DNA from: SAR116 cluster bacterium
Lineage (GTDB): Bacteria > Pseudomonadota > Alphaproteobacteria > Puniceispirillales > Marisalimonadaceae
Assembly (NCBI GenBank): GCA_002691795.1
Contig: NZIY01000046.1
Location: 35,128-40,261, forward strand
Length of the DNA: 5,134 bases
Direction: 5' to 3'
Shown here: positions 4,590 through 5,134 of the stretch, in pieces
Position numbering within the stretch: position 1 is the stretch's first letter
Layout: the number at the start of each line of letters is the position of its first letter
Position numbers and translations under genes: made by a program
Notes under the pieces: generated by a model
What the model was told of the DNA's origin: nothing
The model's database searches: none
The model's input: only the letters and a program-made list of their open reading frames with translations

Positions 4590-5134
4590 TTGTTTGAAAA
4601 TAATAAAATTAAATTTGTTCTCGGGTCTGAATCTCCTAGAAGATTTGATTTATTAAAACAAATTAATGTTATCCCAGATCATGTATATAAGCCTGACATT
4701 GATGAAAAACCTTATGCAAAAGAATTACCTATTTTGTATGTAAAAAGAATGGCAAAAGAAAAGATGAATGTTGTTAAAAACAAATTTCCTAATGATTTAA
4801 TTTTAACAGCAGATACTGTTGTTTATGCTGGTAGGAGAATAATAGATAAAACGGAGGAAGAGGATGAGGCTTATAAATTTTTAATGTTTTTATCAGGGAG
4901 AAGACATAGAGTTACAACTGCATTTAATTTGTATTGTAAAGATAAGTTAGATTCATTAAGAGTTGTGACATCAATTGTAAAAATAAAAAGATTAACAGAA
5001 CAAGAAATTGTATCTTATGTGAAATCAAATGAATGGAAAGGAAAGGCAGGTGGTTATGGGATTCAAGGTTCTGCAGAAAAATTCATTCAATTTATATCAG
5101 GTTCATATAGTAATATTGTCGGTTTGCCTTTGAA
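4590..5134 (+). CDS. maf: Maf family nucleotide pyrophosphatase, 3' end missing
   Basis: 181 codons are present and the frame is open at the right edge; the family is usually about 190-200 residues, so only the tail is lost. Maf proteins hydrolyse non-canonical or pyrimidine nucleoside triphosphates (dTTP/UTP in the YhdE type) to monophosphates, and are tied to house-cleaning and to septum formation in some bacteria. Counting from TTG 4590, visible motifs are GSESPRR (12-18) at the substrate loop, DIDE (36-39), the ADT motif (74-76) with the metal-binding or catalytic Asp75, LSGRRHRVTT (101-110), and the block from Trp149 to Leu181 containing GKAGGYGIQG and GSYSNIVGLPL. The next in-frame ATG is at 4749, after the essential SPRR motif, so TTG at 4590 is the likely start; an ATT at 4581 is the only other nearby option. 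It probably shares a transcript with infA. The exact substrate class is not certain from sequence alone. Confidence 0.92.
   Translation, partial: MFENNKIKFVLGSESPRRFDLLKQINVIPDHVYKPDIDEKPYAKELPILYVKRMAKEKMNVVKNKFPNDLILTADTVVYAGRRIIDKTEEEDEAYKFLMFLSGRRHRVTTAFNLYCKDKLDSLRVVTSIVKIKRLTEQEIVSYVKSNEWKGKAGGYGIQGSAEKFIQFISGSYSNIVGLPL

Noticed and set aside
1..5134. CRISPR arrays, insertion sequences, integrase sites, prophage or toxin-antitoxin genes
   Set aside because: I saw no spaced direct repeats, terminal inverted repeats, transposase or integrase motifs; no duplicated tRNA 3' end suggesting an attachment site was seen either. Composition is uniform apart from the tRNA gene.

Overview
The window is a compact, strongly AT-rich (by eye roughly 30% GC) stretch of chromosome from what looks like a streamlined alphaproteobacterium, most likely Pelagibacterales (SAR11) or a similar low-GC marine lineage. 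The reasons are the typically alphaproteobacterial run murA / DUF2948 / his genes / infA / maf, Lys-, Asn- and Ile-rich proteins, gaps of only a few bases, genes without Shine-Dalgarno sequences, and intact histidine genes, which argue against the Rickettsiales. The lineage is inferred from gene content and composition, not from a search.

Layout. Positions 1-276 are the 3' end of pheT (FDX-ACB domain of the phenylalanyl-tRNA synthetase beta chain). A tRNA-Thr(GGT) gene with encoded CCA follows on the minus strand (291-366), facing pheT. The 66 bases at 367-432 are a divergent promoter region containing a 6-8-6 palindrome. From 433 all genes run rightward: a 56-residue basic protein of unknown function whose end overlaps murA by 8 bases, then murA, a DUF2948 protein, hisG (short form) and hisD. 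Gaps between these are 1 to 10 bases, so they look like one operon. After hisD there is a 63-base spacer with a weak terminator-like hairpin and a good promoter match, then infA and, 18 bases on, the maf gene, which runs off the right edge and probably starts with TTG.

How the genes work together. MurA makes the first committed intermediate of peptidoglycan synthesis; HisG and HisD catalyse the first and last steps of histidine synthesis; IF-1 is a core translation factor; Maf is a nucleotide pyrophosphatase linked to house-cleaning or septum control. They do not form one pathway; this is an inherited alphaproteobacterial gene order, here trimmed. HisG is the short form, which in characterised organisms needs the regulatory subunit HisZ, and hisZ is not in the window.

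This is mainly an ordinary housekeeping region, and I found no convincing new system. The points most worth checking are the small unannotated gene coupled to murA, the uncharacterised DUF2948 protein, a possible leaderless infA transcript, and the rearranged gene order.
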